From contig NZ_JASNWF010000012.1 of NCBI RefSeq assembly GCF_030283205.1, positions 1-64,000 on the forward strand: 64,000 bases of DNA, given 5' to 3'. The DNA is from Actinomadura opuntiae. Its GTDB lineage: Bacteria > Actinomycetota > Actinomycetes > Streptosporangiales > Streptosporangiaceae. Below the pieces are notes generated by a model. It was given only the letters and a program-made list of their open reading frames with translations. It had not been told where the DNA came from and did no database searches. The position numbers were made by a program, and so were the translations under genes. This document shows, one piece after another, positions 18,617-27,583 of the stretch (positions within the stretch are counted from its first letter, which is position 1; every line of letters begins with the position of its first letter).

Positions 18617-19633
18617 TCAGCGGACGGTGCCCACCGTGTTCGCCGCGCCGTTGCGGGCCACGAAGTCGCCGACCCGGTCGCCGCGGACGTCGGCGAACAG
18701 CTCGTCGTCCGCCGCCCTGTCCAGCAGCACCACGCTCTGCCCGCCCCGCGAGGCGAACCGGTCGACCGGCACGGTCAGGTACTCCAGCAGCGGCGTCTTC
18801 AGCAGCCGCGCCGCCAGCCCGCGCAGCGTGCCCGACGTCACCGAGTCGTCCACGGTCACCGAGTGCGCCGCCGCCCGGATGAACCGGTCGATCTTGAGCG
18901 GGTTGCGGGTGTCGAGCGCCTTGTCGGCCAGCGCGTGCAGGAACGCCTGCTGCCGCTTGATCCGGTCGAGGTCGCCGCCGGGCAGGTTCCAGCGCTGCCG
19001 GACGAAGTCGAGCGCCTGCACTCCGTCCAGGTGCTGGTGCCCGGCGGGCCACGTCCGGTTGTGCATCGGGTCGTAGGTGCGCTTGGCGACGGTGACGTCG
19101 ACGCCGCCGAGCGCGTCGGTCATCTTCACGAACCCGCCGAAGTCCAGTGCCGCGTAGTGGTCGACGCGCACGCCGCTCAGCCGCTCGACCGTCCGGATCA
19201 GCAGCTTCGGGCCGCCGTAGGAGAACGCCGCGTTGATCTTCCCGCTGCCGTGCCCGGGGATCGGCACCCAGCTGTCGCGCGGGATCGCGATCACCGACAC
19301 CCGGCCGTCCCGCCCGGACAGGTGCACCAGCATGACCGTGTCGGACCGGGCGCCCATCGACGGCAGGTCCGCGCGCCGGTCCGACCCGATCAGCAGCCAG
19401 TTCTCGCCGCGCCCGGTCGAGGCGGGCCGGCCGCTGCGCTCGGGCATCGCCCCCGCGATCCGCTTCACGCCGTCGTCGTAGGCGTTCTGCAGCAGGTACG
19501 CGCCGCCGCCGAGCAGCAGCAGCGCGGTCACCGCGAGCCCGCCGCAGCCGACGAGCACGCGCCGCCGCCTGCGTCCGGCCGGCTTGCGGTGTTCGGGGGC
19601 GTCCTGCGCGGACCGCTTCGCCTGCATGCGCAC
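18617..19633 (-). CDS. LCP (LytR-CpsA-Psr) family cell-wall glycopolymer ligase
   Basis: A 338-residue membrane-anchored enzyme. LCP proteins transfer glycopolymers from undecaprenyl-phosphate carriers to peptidoglycan (in actinomycetes, arabinogalactan or teichoic/teichuronic-type polymers). A basic cytoplasmic N-terminus (about 1-25) precedes one helix (about 26-48). The extracellular LCP domain includes the Arg/Asp-rich pyrophosphate site LLIGSDRR, ARSDTVMLVHL and IPRDSWVPIPG, then KINAAFSYGGPKL and the late DFVRQRWNLPGGDLDRIKRQQ. The length is compact, with no LytR_C tail visible. It is monocistronic, tail to tail with nothing and upstream of none of its neighbours. Confidence 0.9.
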   Translation of the reverse strand: MRMQAKRSAQDAPEHRKPAGRRRRRVLVGCGGLAVTALLLLGGGAYLLQNAYDDGVKRIAGAMPERSGRPASTGRGENWLLIGSDRRADLPSMGARSDTVMLVHLSGRDGRVSVIAIPRDSWVPIPGHGSGKINAAFSYGGPKLLIRTVERLSGVRVDHYAALDFGGFVKMTDALGGVDVTVAKRTYDPMHNRTWPAGHQHLDGVQALDFVRQRWNLPGGDLDRIKRQQAFLHALADKALDTRNPLKIDRFIRAAAHSVTVDDSVTSGTLRGLAARLLKTPLLEYLTVPVDRFASRGGQSVVLLDRAADDELFADVRGDRVGDFVARNGAANTVGTVR

Positions 19634-19703
19634 ACGATGCCCCCGCAGGCGGCCCGGCCGCCGGTGACAGGCGGGGCGCGGGGAACTCTTTACCGGGCGG
19701 GGC

Positions 19704-20897
19704 TCAGCCCTTGAGGGCGGTCTCCAGCTGGTCGAGGGCCCAGTCCAGGTCGTCCCGCTCGATGACCAGGGGCGGGGCGAGGCGCAGCGTGGTGTCGTGC
19801 GTCTCCTTGGCGAGCACGCCGAGCTCCATCAGCCGCTCGCTGACCGGCCGCGCCTTGCCGTGCAGCTCGACGCCCGCCCACAGGCCGCGCCCGCGCACCT
19901 CGCGAACCAGGTCGCCGGGGAGCCGGCCGAGGCGCTCGTGCATGTGCGCGCCGAGCGTGCGGGAGCGCTCCTGGTACTCGCCGGTCCGCAGCATCGCGAT
20001 CACCTCGCGGCCGATCGCGCAGGCGAGCGGGTTGCCGCCGAACGTCGAGCCGTGCTGGCCGGGCCGGAAGACCCCGAGCACGTCGCGGTCGGCGACGACG
20101 GCCGACACCGGCATGATGCCGCCGCCGAGCGCCTTGCCCAGGATGTAGACATCGGGGACGACGTCCTCGTGCTCGACGGCGAAGGTCGTGCCGGTGCGGC
20201 CGAGCCCCGACTGGATCTCGTCGGCGATCATCAGCGTGCCGTTCGCGGAGCACAGCTCGCGGACCGCGCGCAGGAACCCGCTCGGCGGGACGTTGACCCC
20301 GGCCTCGCCCTGGATCGGCTCGATCAGCACGCCGACGGTCGAGCTGTCCATCGCGGCCTTCAGCGCGTCGACGTCCCCGTACGGGACGGTCTGGAAGCCG
20401 GGCGTGTAGGGGCCGTAGGAGTCCTTGGCGTCGGGGTCGGTGGAGAAGCTGACGATCGTGGTGGTGCGGCCGTGGAAGTTGCCCTCGAAGGTGATGATGT
20501 TCGCCTCCCCGGCGGGGACGCCCTTCACCTCGTAGCCCCACTTGCGGGCCGTCTTCAGCGCGGTCTCGACGGCCTCGGCGCCGCTGTTCATCGGCAGCAC
20601 CATGTCCTTGCCGCACAGCTCGGCCAGCTCGGTGGCGAACGGACCGAACTGGTCGTGGTCGAAGGCGCGGCTGACGAGGGTGACCCGGTCGAGCTGGCGG
20701 CGGGCGGCCGCGGTGAGGCGCGGGTTGCGGTGCCCGAAGTTGACCGCGGAGTAGGCGGCCAGCATGTCCAGGTAGCGGCGGCCCTCGACGTCGGTCAGCC
20801 AGGCGCCCTCGGCGTCGGCCACGACGATCGGCAGCGGGTGGTAGTTGTGCGCGCTGTGCTCCTCGGACATCGCCCGCAGCTGTTCGGTCGGCGTCAC
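19704..20897 (-). CDS. rocD: Ornithine--oxo-acid transaminase
   Basis: A 397-residue class III PLP aminotransferase that converts ornithine and 2-oxoglutarate to glutamate semialdehyde and glutamate in arginine catabolism and proline synthesis. Recognisable features are the NSGAEAVETALKTARKWGY cofactor-phosphate segment, the TFEGNFHGRTTTIVSFS region of ornithine aminotransferases, the PLP-stacking DEIQSGLGRTG and the Schiff-base Lys in ILGKALGGG. GTG 20897 is chosen because AGAAGGAG lies 5 nt upstream; the frame is open further to ATG 21014 but that stretch is Pro-rich and looks like leader. It diverges from an Lrp/AsnC gene that probably regulates it. With the arginase-family gene far upstream it could serve arginine breakdown, though the two are not linked. 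Confidence 0.92.
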   Translation of the reverse strand: MTPTEQLRAMSEEHSAHNYHPLPIVVADAEGAWLTDVEGRRYLDMLAAYSAVNFGHRNPRLTAAARRQLDRVTLVSRAFDHDQFGPFATELAELCGKDMVLPMNSGAEAVETALKTARKWGYEVKGVPAGEANIITFEGNFHGRTTTIVSFSTDPDAKDSYGPYTPGFQTVPYGDVDALKAAMDSSTVGVLIEPIQGEAGVNVPPSGFLRAVRELCSANGTLMIADEIQSGLGRTGTTFAVEHEDVVPDVYILGKALGGGIMPVSAVVADRDVLGVFRPGQHGSTFGGNPLACAIGREVIAMLRTGEYQERSRTLGAHMHERLGRLPGDLVREVRGRGLWAGVELHGKARPVSERLMELGVLAKETHDTTLRLAPPLVIERDDLDWALDQLETALKG

Positions 20898-21076
20898 GAC
20901 GCTCCTTCTCGCGGTCGGGCCCGGCCGGTCGGGCCGGGGCATCGCTGGGACACCGGGCGGGGGCCCGGTGCCGAGGGGGAGGGGACCGGACGCGGCGGGT
21001 GGCCGCCGGTCCATATCCAGCGTATGTTCGGGGGAGATCAGCGACCAATGACGAAAACCGACTTCGGGGGTGTTAT
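20898..21076. promoter_or_regulatory. Divergent control region between rocD and the Lrp regulator
   Basis: A 179-nt region with the rocD ribosome site at its left end. Its right end (about 21040-21080) is relatively AT-rich, including GACGAAAACC and TGTTATTTG, the likely place for Lrp-type binding and the regulator promoter. No perfect palindrome is apparent. Confidence 0.35.
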
Positions 21077-21553
21077 TTGTTGCGTCTTGACGAGCTGGAC
21101 CGCCGAATCGTTGCGCGGCTCCTCGAGGACGGCCGCGCCTCCTACGCGCAGATCGGCGACAAGGTCGGCCTGTCGGCGCCGGCGGTGAAGCGGCGGGTCG
21201 ACCGGCTCCGCGCCGACGGCGTCATCACCGGGTTCGCGGCCGTGGTCGACCCGGCCGCGCTCGGCTGGACGACCGAGGCGTTCATCGAGATCTTCTGCAC
21301 CGGCGCGACGTCCCCGGAGGAGATCTACTCCAGCGTCCGCGGCCATCCCGAGGTGGTCGCCGCGTACACGATCAGCGGCGACGCGAGCGCGCTGGTGCAC
21401 GTGCGGGCGCGCGACATCCAGCACCTGGAGCAGGCCCTCGAGCGGCTGCGCCGCGAGGACAACATCACCGCGACCAAGACCGCGATCGTGCTGTCCCGGC
21501 TGATCGGCCGGCCGACCGACGCCCCGTCCGCCGACGGGGTTACCGCCCAGTAG
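21077..21553 (+). CDS. Lrp/AsnC family transcriptional regulator
   Basis: A 158-residue regulator. The N-terminal helix-turn-helix LDELDRRIVARLLEDGR...YAQIGDKVGLSAPAVKRRVDRL is followed by a RAM/Lrp ligand-binding domain with ALVHVRARDIQHLEQALERL. It forms octamers in related proteins and binds an amino acid. TTG 21077 (or TTG 21080) is preferred because the HTH starts at once and GGGGGTG lies 6 to 8 nt upstream; an in-frame upstream start at 20999 adds 26 residues that do not look coding. Divergence from rocD suggests control by ornithine or arginine, as for RocR/ArgR-type Lrp proteins. Its stop codon TAG is part of the -10-like hexamer of the next gene. Confidence 0.88.
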   Translation: MLRLDELDRRIVARLLEDGRASYAQIGDKVGLSAPAVKRRVDRLRADGVITGFAAVVDPAALGWTTEAFIEIFCTGATSPEEIYSSVRGHPEVVAAYTISGDASALVHVRARDIQHLEQALERLRREDNITATKTAIVLSRLIGRPTDAPSADGVTAQ

Positions 21554-21563
21554 GCTGCCGGGC

Positions 21564-22043
21564 ATGGACTTCGCGACCGCTGACCTCATCGACGACTTCG
21601 GGGACGAGCTGCGCAGCTGCGAGACGCAGTTCCGGCAGTACGGGGCGCGCGCGGCGTTCGCCGGCCCGGTCTCGACGGTGCGCTGCCACCGCGACAACGG
21701 CCTGGTGAAGAAGCTGCTGAACAGCCCCGGCGAGGGCCGGGTGCTGGTCGTGGACGGCGCCGGCTCGCTGGCGTCGGCGCTGATGGGCGACATGATCGCG
21801 GCGGCCGCGGTGGCGAACCGGTGGGCCGGCGTGGTGATCAACGGGGCCGTCCGGGACGTGCCGGCGCTGCGCGACCTCGACCTCGGCGTCAAGGCGCTCG
21901 GCTCCAACCCGCGCAAGAGCGCCAAGGACGGCGCCGGCGAGGTGGACGTGCCGGTGACGTTCGGCGGCGCGGAGTTCCGTCCGGGCGACTGGCTCTACTC
22001 CGACGAGGACGGCATCGTCGTCGCGGCGCGCTCGCTGCTGTAA
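21564..22043 (+). CDS. rraA: RraA family protein (HMG/oxaloacetate aldolase-decarboxylase or RNase E regulator-like)
   Basis: A 159-residue RraA-fold protein with the signatures TADLIDDFGDELRSC, VDGAGSLASALMGDMIAA and GVVINGAVRDVPAL. The latter two hold the substrate loop, including the metal-associated Asp of the aldolase members. In actinomycetes this family is more likely a class II 4-hydroxy-4-methyl-2-oxoglutarate aldolase/oxaloacetate decarboxylase than a true RNase E inhibitor, so the gene name is by homology only. ATG 21564 lies 7 nt after TAGGCT (21551-21556), identical in hexamer and spacing to mshB, so the message is probably leaderless. Confidence 0.87.
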   Translation: MDFATADLIDDFGDELRSCETQFRQYGARAAFAGPVSTVRCHRDNGLVKKLLNSPGEGRVLVVDGAGSLASALMGDMIAAAAVANRWAGVVINGAVRDVPALRDLDLGVKALGSNPRKSAKDGAGEVDVPVTFGGAEFRPGDWLYSDEDGIVVAARSLL

Positions 22044-22198
22044 GCACCGTCGCTGGTGGACGAGCCTGGAAGTGCCCCGCGCGGAACCGGCCACGGCGCG
22101 ACATGACAGGACGAACCCCGCAGGATCGGCTAAGTAGGCCGTAGCGCGCCGGAACGCCGCTCCTTACGTTCTCAGCAACCACCTGAGACAGGGGAGAC

Positions 22199-24262
22199 AT
22201 GCGCGCGAAGAAGACGCTCCTGGTGCCCGTGACGGCGGCGGTGCTGCTCGCGGGCCTCGCGGCCGTCCCGGCCGCCGCGCAGGCGAAACCTCCGATCCCG
22301 AAGCCCACCGCCAACCCCTGGCAGATGCGGCACTGGCCGCGGACGCAGCCCTGGCAGCAGGCCCAGCCGGGCGCCCGCGGTTACGCGGCCGGCGGCCCGC
22401 GCCCCATCGACCCGCAGAACTACGAGCTCCCCGACACCATGACGTGGGACGACTACGCCTCGGTCCCCGGCACCTCGTGGGCGGACCCGGCCCACGAGGG
22501 GTCGATCAAGAACTTCAAGGGCGCCGTCGTCCTCGTCGACTACCCGAACCAGCCGTTCGTGGTCACGCAGCCGAAGAACTCCACCATCTTCGGCAACCCG
22601 AACATGGTCGGCGACGTCCCGCGCGACCAGGTCGCGAAGTTCTACCAGAACTTCCTCAACAAGCCCGAGGACCTCAACCACGGCCACACCCTGCACGAGT
22701 ACTGGATGGAGGACTCCGGCGGGCGCTACGGCGTGGACCTCACCGCGTTCGGCGCCTACCAGATGCCCGCCAAGGACCACGAGTACGGCGTCGACGGCAT
22801 GCAGGGCGGCACCGGCTGCCCCGCCGGCGACACCTGCAACCGCGACCTGCGCAAGGACGCGCGCGCCGCGTGGATCGCCGACGTCGGCGAGGAGACCGCC
22901 AAGAAGTTCGACTTCGTCTTCTTCCTCAGCGCCGGGCAGGACGAGAGCTCCACCTGGCAGGAGTTCGGGCAGATGAAGTTCCAGACGAAGGAGGACGTCC
23001 CGGCCGAGTGGGGGCCGGGCGACCCGGCCCTGCCGAACTGGGTGAAGACCCGGTACGTGGACTGGACGTCCTGGCAGGCCGGCGCGACGATCTGGCCGAA
23101 CGCGGTCACCGGCAGCTCCACGCAGGCGGAGAGCTCCGGGATGGCCGTGTTCGCGCACGAGTTCAGCCACATCCTCGGCATCGGCGACAACTACAACAAC
23201 CCGTACGGGGTGCCGCCGCGCCGCGCGTACAGCGGGCCGTGGGACATGCTGAGTCGCGGCAGCTTCAACGGGCCGGGCGGCCCGCACAGCCGGTGGACGA
23301 TCCCGGCGGTCAGCGGCGCGTCCATGGGCTCGGAGCACATGCTGCGCAACAAGCTCAAGCTCGGCATCGTCGACGCGAGCAAGGTGCTGCAACTGAACCG
23401 GGACACCCTGGCGCAGGACGGCACGGTCGTCGCACGGATCACCGCGCGGTCGGCCGAACCGAGCGAGGGCGGGCTCGCGGGCGTCAACCTCCAGTTGGGC
23501 ACGGGCGGCGACAAGGAACCGGCCTGCGACACCGGCACCGACCCGCTGTGCGACGGCGGCAAGTTCGACAACTACACCCTCGAGGTCGTCGACCGGATGG
23601 GCATGGACTCCTTCACGCCCGACTCCGGTGTCCTGCTGGCGAAGACCAAGGACCAGGACCGGGCGCCTTTCATCTGGGTCGAGGACGCCAACCCGCAGGA
23701 CATCGACAAGACCGACTTCGTCCTGCCGGACGGCACGCCGCAGAAGATGACGATCGGCGACTACCGCCAGCTGTCGGACGCGCTGTTCCACGCCGGGACG
23801 AACTCCGGCAGCGAGTTCGAGTACGTCGACAAGGCGAACCGGCTGCACTTCTACGTGCTCGACCTCAAGCGCGACAAGAACGGCGTCCTGTCGTACACGG
23901 TCGCGATCCGCTCGCTGGACGGCGCCGGGTCGCAGCGCCGCGGCGTCAAGGTCGATTCGGGTAACGCCGAGCCGGCCGGCGGTGGCTGGGCGAAGTGCAC
24001 GATGCGCGTGGGCAACCACGGCAAGGGCGGCACCGGCGTCTACGGCTCCGACGTCTTCCGCCTCAAGGCGGCGGTGAACGGCGAGGGCTGGACGACCTGG
24101 TTGCCGAACGAGCTGGCCACCGCGAAGAACGGCCAGGGCACGGACGTCGTGGTGTGGGCGAAGGCCGGCCCGGGCGCCGAGCACAAGGCCAAGCTCACGC
24201 TGACGGGCACCTCCGAGAGCGACCCCGCGAAGTCCGACTACGGCACCTGCCGCCTCCCGTAA
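22199..24262 (+). CDS. Secreted M6 family metalloprotease (immune inhibitor A-like)
   Basis: A 687-residue secreted zinc endopeptidase. The signal peptide (about 1-29) ends in AAAQA. A short Pro-rich propeptide-like region precedes the M6 domain, with zinc site HEFSHILGIGD (His320, Glu321, His324, Asp330), the extended HExxHxxGxxD form. Around it are several aromatic and Asn-rich calcium-like segments. The C-terminal third (about 430-687) contains all the conserved Cys and is probably a substrate- or matrix-binding region. It is expected to degrade extracellular protein. GGGGAGAC precedes the ATG. A strong hairpin (24287-24324) terminates it. Confidence 0.9.
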   Translation: MRAKKTLLVPVTAAVLLAGLAAVPAAAQAKPPIPKPTANPWQMRHWPRTQPWQQAQPGARGYAAGGPRPIDPQNYELPDTMTWDDYASVPGTSWADPAHEGSIKNFKGAVVLVDYPNQPFVVTQPKNSTIFGNPNMVGDVPRDQVAKFYQNFLNKPEDLNHGHTLHEYWMEDSGGRYGVDLTAFGAYQMPAKDHEYGVDGMQGGTGCPAGDTCNRDLRKDARAAWIADVGEETAKKFDFVFFLSAGQDESSTWQEFGQMKFQTKEDVPAEWGPGDPALPNWVKTRYVDWTSWQAGATIWPNAVTGSSTQAESSGMAVFAHEFSHILGIGDNYNNPYGVPPRRAYSGPWDMLSRGSFNGPGGPHSRWTIPAVSGASMGSEHMLRNKLKLGIVDASKVLQLNRDTLAQDGTVVARITARSAEPSEGGLAGVNLQLGTGGDKEPACDTGTDPLCDGGKFDNYTLEVVDRMGMDSFTPDSGVLLAKTKDQDRAPFIWVEDANPQDIDKTDFVLPDGTPQKMTIGDYRQLSDALFHAGTNSGSEFEYVDKANRLHFYVLDLKRDKNGVLSYTVAIRSLDGAGSQRRGVKVDSGNAEPAGGGWAKCTMRVGNHGKGGTGVYGSDVFRLKAAVNGEGWTTWLPNELATAKNGQGTDVVVWAKAGPGAEHKAKLTLTGTSESDPAKSDYGTCRLP

Positions 24263-24286
24263 TCCCCATTTCGCCGCAGAACGGCC

Positions 24287-24324
24287 CTCGCCCGCCCGGA
24301 CGCCCGGACGTCCGGGCGGGCGAG
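24287..24324 (+). terminator. Hairpin after the M6 protease gene
   Basis: Perfect 14-bp arms CTCGCCCGCCCGGA (24287-24300) and TCCGGGCGGGCGAG (24311-24324) with a 10-nt loop, 24 nt after the stop. There is no T-run. Confidence 0.65.
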
Positions 24325-24415
24325 CGGGTTCACGCGGCCGATGTAATGGTCATTTGCCCTTCCGTCGACGGCTCCCGGGGTTTTCCGCGAGACGGCGCCG
24401 GAAAGATCGTCGGGC

Positions 24416-25675
24416 GTGATGATCATGAAACGGAGTGTGAGCGGGCGGCGGGCGGCCGTCACCGCCCTCGCGGCCGGCGTCCCGCTGGCCGCGCTGGTGG
24501 CGGCCGTCCCCGCCGCCGTCCAACCGGTACCCGCGGCGGCGTCCGCCGCGGGGGCGTCGGCCGACCGGGCCGGCGCGCCCCGCAAGGCGGACTTCGGTCT
24601 GCGGCGCGGCGCGAACCTCGACCGTCCGCTGCGCGCCCTCGGCGAGAGGCTCGCCACGAGCGGCGTCCAGGCGCTCATCAACGGCTCGGGGCAGCGGCAC
24701 CTCGCGAGCGGCTGCGGCGGCGCGGCCAAGGTGCCCGCCGGCTCGCGCGTCCACTGCTTCGACGAGCAGGACTCGGCGACCGGAAAGTGGTATCCGCAGG
24801 GCGTCACGACGGTCTCGGACGCGGCGGTCGACGGACGGTGGGGCGCGGGCCGCCCGATCCTCGTCTCCTGGCACAACCACGGCGCCGTCCGGCTCACGTT
24901 CGTGAACCCCGACCGGCGCACCTACCGGCACGTCCTGCTCGTCTACCCGGTCATCAGGAGCGGGAAGGTCTCCTACAGCGACATCGCCCTGCACGCCGGC
25001 GGCATCGCCTGGTTCGGCGACAAGCTCTACGTCGCCGACACCCGCGCGGGGCTGCGCGTCTTCGACATGCGGCAGATCTACGACCTCGGCCGCAGCCGGA
25101 ACGGATCGACGCAGCACGCCGAGCGGGTCGGCCTGGACGGCGGCAAGTACTACGGGCACGGCTACCGGTACGTCATGCCGCAGACGGGCAGCTGGCAGTA
25201 CTCCCACGGCTGGGCCGGCGCCAAGTGCGCCGCCCACGGCGCGCCCCGCGTGTCGTGGATGTCCGTCGACCGCACCACGCGGAACCCGTCGCTGATCGCC
25301 GGCGAGTACTGCAAGGAGAAGGAGCCGCGCGGACGCGTCGCGACGTGGCCGCTGCGCAACGGCACCGGGATCGTCGCGGGGCACGACGGCGTCGCCTACC
25401 CGGACTGGGTCGCGAGCCTGCCCGGCGACCGCATGCAGGGCGGCGTCCGGTCGCACGGACACTGGTGGTTCACGCAGAGCCACGGGTCCAAGCGCGGCAC
25501 GATGCTGCAGGCCGACCAGCGCGGACACGGCTGGCGGCACCTGTCCAAGCGGACCATCTCCTACGGTCCCGAGGACCTGAGCTGCGACCGCGCCCAGCAC
25601 CTCGTCTGGACGCTGGCCGAGTACCCGCGCAAGCGCGCGCTCTGGGGCCTCCACGCCCCGCAGTGCCGCTGGTAG
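24416..25675 (+). CDS. Secreted protein of unknown function
   Basis: A 419-residue protein with a twin-arginine-like or Sec signal (KRSVSGRRAAV then a hydrophobic Ala/Val stretch, cleavage around AAASAAGA, about residue 45). The mature part has repeated short beta-type segments (WFGDKLYVADTRAGLRVFDM, SWMSVDRTTRNPSLIAGEY, HWWFTQSHGSKRGTM), reminiscent of a beta-propeller, with four or five scattered Cys that could form disulfides. I do not recognise a catalytic motif. GTG 24416, ATG 24419 and ATG 24425 are all possible starts. It is convergent with the MFS gene, with a shared hairpin between. Confidence 0.7.
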   Translation: MMIMKRSVSGRRAAVTALAAGVPLAALVAAVPAAVQPVPAAASAAGASADRAGAPRKADFGLRRGANLDRPLRALGERLATSGVQALINGSGQRHLASGCGGAAKVPAGSRVHCFDEQDSATGKWYPQGVTTVSDAAVDGRWGAGRPILVSWHNHGAVRLTFVNPDRRTYRHVLLVYPVIRSGKVSYSDIALHAGGIAWFGDKLYVADTRAGLRVFDMRQIYDLGRSRNGSTQHAERVGLDGGKYYGHGYRYVMPQTGSWQYSHGWAGAKCAAHGAPRVSWMSVDRTTRNPSLIAGEYCKEKEPRGRVATWPLRNGTGIVAGHDGVAYPDWVASLPGDRMQGGVRSHGHWWFTQSHGSKRGTMLQADQRGHGWRHLSKRTISYGPEDLSCDRAQHLVWTLAEYPRKRALWGLHAPQCRW

Positions 25676-25684
25676 TTCCGCCTG

Positions 25685-25717
25685 GCGGGCCGGCGCGGAC
25701 GTCCCGCGCCGGCCCGC
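25685..25717. terminator. Bidirectional hairpin between convergent genes
   Basis: Perfect 14-bp arms GCGGGCCGGCGCGG (25685-25698) and CCGCGCCGGCCCGC (25704-25717) with a 5-nt loop, between the secreted-protein stop and the MFS stop. Confidence 0.7.
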
Positions 25718-25721
25718 TCGT

Positions 25722-26915
25722 TCACGCGTCGACGGCCGCTTCGGCGGTGACCCGCGCCTCGCTCTCGCGCGGGACGGGCCGCCGTTCGTGCCCGACCGCC
25801 ACCACGGCGAGGGCGGCGACGCCCAGCCCGGCGCCGATCCACGCGGTGGCGGAGTACCCGGCGCCCGCGCCCAGCGCCAGCCCGCCCAGCCACGGCCCGA
25901 CGGTGATGCCCACGTTGAACGCCGAGGTGCTCGTCGCCGCGACCAGCGTCCGGGACGCGTCCGACAGCGCGAACACCCGCGAGTTGAGCGCCGGATTGAT
26001 CCCGAACCCGAACAGGCCCAGCAGGAACACCAGCACCGCGGCCGGCACGGGCGAGCCGAGCGTCAGCGCCAGCGCGACAGAGACCACCACGAGTCCGGCG
26101 ATCCCGCCGTAGAGCGTCGCCATGGGCCGGGTGTCGGCGATCCGGCCGCCGAACGCGATCCCGATCAGCGAGCCCGCCCCGTACAGCGCGAGCACGGCCG
26201 GGACCCACCGCTCCGGGATGCCCGTCGCGTCCTCCAGCATCGCGCCGAGATAGCTGAAGATGACCATCAGCGCGGCCATGGCCAGCGACGTCGTCGCGTA
26301 GGACAGCCACAGCCGCCGCCTGGCCATCGCCCGCAGTTCCGCCCGCAGGCGCGGCGCGGCCTCGTCCGGGCGCCCGCCCTTGACCGTCGCCGCGACCCCG
26401 GCCATCGCCGCGAGCGACATCAGCGCGACCGCCCAGAACACCGCCCGCCAGCCGAGGTGCTGCCCGAGGACGGTCCCGGCGGGCAGCCCGAGGACGGTGG
26501 CGAGGGTGAGCCCGCCCGCCACGATCCCCATCGCGCGGCCCCGCGCGTTCGCCGGCACCAGCCCGATCGCCGCCGCCGCGGCGACCGCCCAGAACCCCGC
26601 GTACACGAACGCCGCGGCCACCCGCGTCGCGAACAGCACCCCGTACCCGGGCGTCAGCGCGCCCGCCGCGTGCATGAGCGCGAACAGCGCCAGGAACGCC
26701 AGCAGCGACCGGCGGTGGGGCCAGCGCAGCGTGAGGACGGCCAGCACCGGCGCGCCCACCAGCATCCCGACCGCGAACGCCGAGATCAGCAGGCCCGCGT
26801 CCGGCACGGACACGCCGAGGTCCGCCGACATCTGCGGCAGCAGCCCGGCCAGCATCATCTCCGAAGTGCCCTGGGCGAAGATCGCCAGTCCCAGGACATA
26901 GACGGCCAGCGGCAT
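25722..26915 (-). CDS. Cmx/CmrA-type DHA1 MFS efflux transporter
   Basis: A 397-residue major facilitator with 12 predicted helices. The N-terminal segment VYVLGLAIFAQGTSEMML, the motif A-like LTLRWPHRR and GINPALNSRVFAL late in the protein resemble actinomycete chloramphenicol exporters of the Cmx/CmrA group. Drug export by proton antiport is expected but the drug cannot be read from sequence. GGAGGTG precedes the ATG. The operator-like 26927-26949 overlaps this ribosome site, so the adjacent TetR protein can repress it directly. Confidence 0.85.
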   Translation of the reverse strand: MPLAVYVLGLAIFAQGTSEMMLAGLLPQMSADLGVSVPDAGLLISAFAVGMLVGAPVLAVLTLRWPHRRSLLAFLALFALMHAAGALTPGYGVLFATRVAAAFVYAGFWAVAAAAAIGLVPANARGRAMGIVAGGLTLATVLGLPAGTVLGQHLGWRAVFWAVALMSLAAMAGVAATVKGGRPDEAAPRLRAELRAMARRRLWLSYATTSLAMAALMVIFSYLGAMLEDATGIPERWVPAVLALYGAGSLIGIAFGGRIADTRPMATLYGGIAGLVVVSVALALTLGSPVPAAVLVFLLGLFGFGINPALNSRVFALSDASRTLVAATSTSAFNVGITVGPWLGGLALGAGAGYSATAWIGAGLGVAALAVVAVGHERRPVPRESEARVTAEAAVDA

Positions 26916-26926
26916 CGGTCACCTCC

Positions 26927-26949
26927 ATATTGGATCGAACAGTTCAAAA
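26927..26949. promoter_or_regulatory. TetR operator in front of the Cmx-type pump
   Basis: A 23-bp site beginning ATATTGGATCG on the plus strand. It is identical at 18 of 23 positions to the minus-strand reading of 27584-27606. It is AT-rich and partly palindromic (TTGGATCG...CAGTTCAA), and overlaps the leader of the MFS gene. Confidence 0.6.
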
Positions 26950-26987
26950 CTTGCCCGTGAAAAAGGGCGGCCGTGCGGCCGCCCGCC

Positions 26988-27566
26988 TCAGATCGCCGCC
27001 AGGGCCGTCTCGGCGATCGCCTCCAGCGTCCGCTCGTCCGCGCCGCCGCGCGCCGCGACCCGCAGGCCGCTGATGGCCGCGATGACGAAGTGCGCCAGCG
27101 CCTCCGCGTCCCGGCCCGCGTCGATCTCGCCGGACCGCTGCCCGGCCTCGATCGCCGCCCGCAGCGCCGCCAGCCGCTTCTCCTGGTCCTTCGCGAGCCG
27201 TCCGGCGACGTCCGGATCGCGCGGCGCCAGCTCGATCGTCGTGTTCACCACCAGGCACCCGGCCGGATCGTCGTCGCCCTCGTTCCGCACGGCCCACCCG
27301 AGGACCGTCCGCAGCCGCTCCCGGACCGGCCGCTCCACGTCCTCCAGCGCCCCGACGACGTTCGCCGTCTTGATCTCCATGTACCGGGCCAGCGCCCGCG
27401 TGAACAGGTCGTGCTTGCTGGTGAAGGTGTTGTAGATGCTGCTGCGCCCGAGCCCGGTCGCCGCGCACAGCTCCTGCGTCGACGTCGCCTCGTACCCCGA
27501 CTCCCAGAAGGCCCGCATGGCGGCCTCCACCGCCCGCTCCTCCTCGAACTTCCGCGGCCTCGCCAT
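26988..27566 (-). CDS. TetR family transcriptional regulator
   Basis: A 192-residue TetR-type repressor. The N-terminal HTH (about 8-55) reads ALRAFWESGYEATSTQELCAATGLGRSSIYNTF-like with the recognition helix SSIYNTFTSKHDL. The helical ligand-binding domain that follows contains CLVVNTTIELAPRDPDV, typical of the AcrR/YcdC-like branch that senses small hydrophobic or thiol-reactive compounds. ATG 27566 is 6 nt after TAGGGT (27573-27578), probably leaderless. The operator at 27584-27606 lies just upstream, implying autorepression together with the downstream efflux gene. Confidence 0.9.
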   Translation of the reverse strand: MARPRKFEEERAVEAAMRAFWESGYEATSTQELCAATGLGRSSIYNTFTSKHDLFTRALARYMEIKTANVVGALEDVERPVRERLRTVLGWAVRNEGDDDPAGCLVVNTTIELAPRDPDVAGRLAKDQEKRLAALRAAIEAGQRSGEIDAGRDAEALAHFVIAAISGLRVAARGGADERTLEAIAETALAAI

Positions 27567-27583
27567 GCCCCGACCCTAACACG

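Noticed and set aside
20898..21014. N-terminal extension of ornithine aminotransferase to ATG 21014
   Set aside because: The added 39 residues are Pro/Arg-rich with no homology, and a strong ribosome site stands just before GTG 20897.
21564..22043. True RNase E inhibitor RraA
   Set aside because: The fold matches, but in actinobacteria the family is more often an aldolase/decarboxylase; the name is kept only as a homology label.
22172..24184. A 670-codon open frame on the minus strand opposite the M6 protease
   Set aside because: Same artefact; the plus-strand product has a signal peptide and a HEFSHILGIGD zinc site.
25722..27566. An acquired chloramphenicol-resistance island
   Set aside because: The pump resembles Cmx/CmrA, but base composition and codon use match the neighbours and there are no mobile-element borders.
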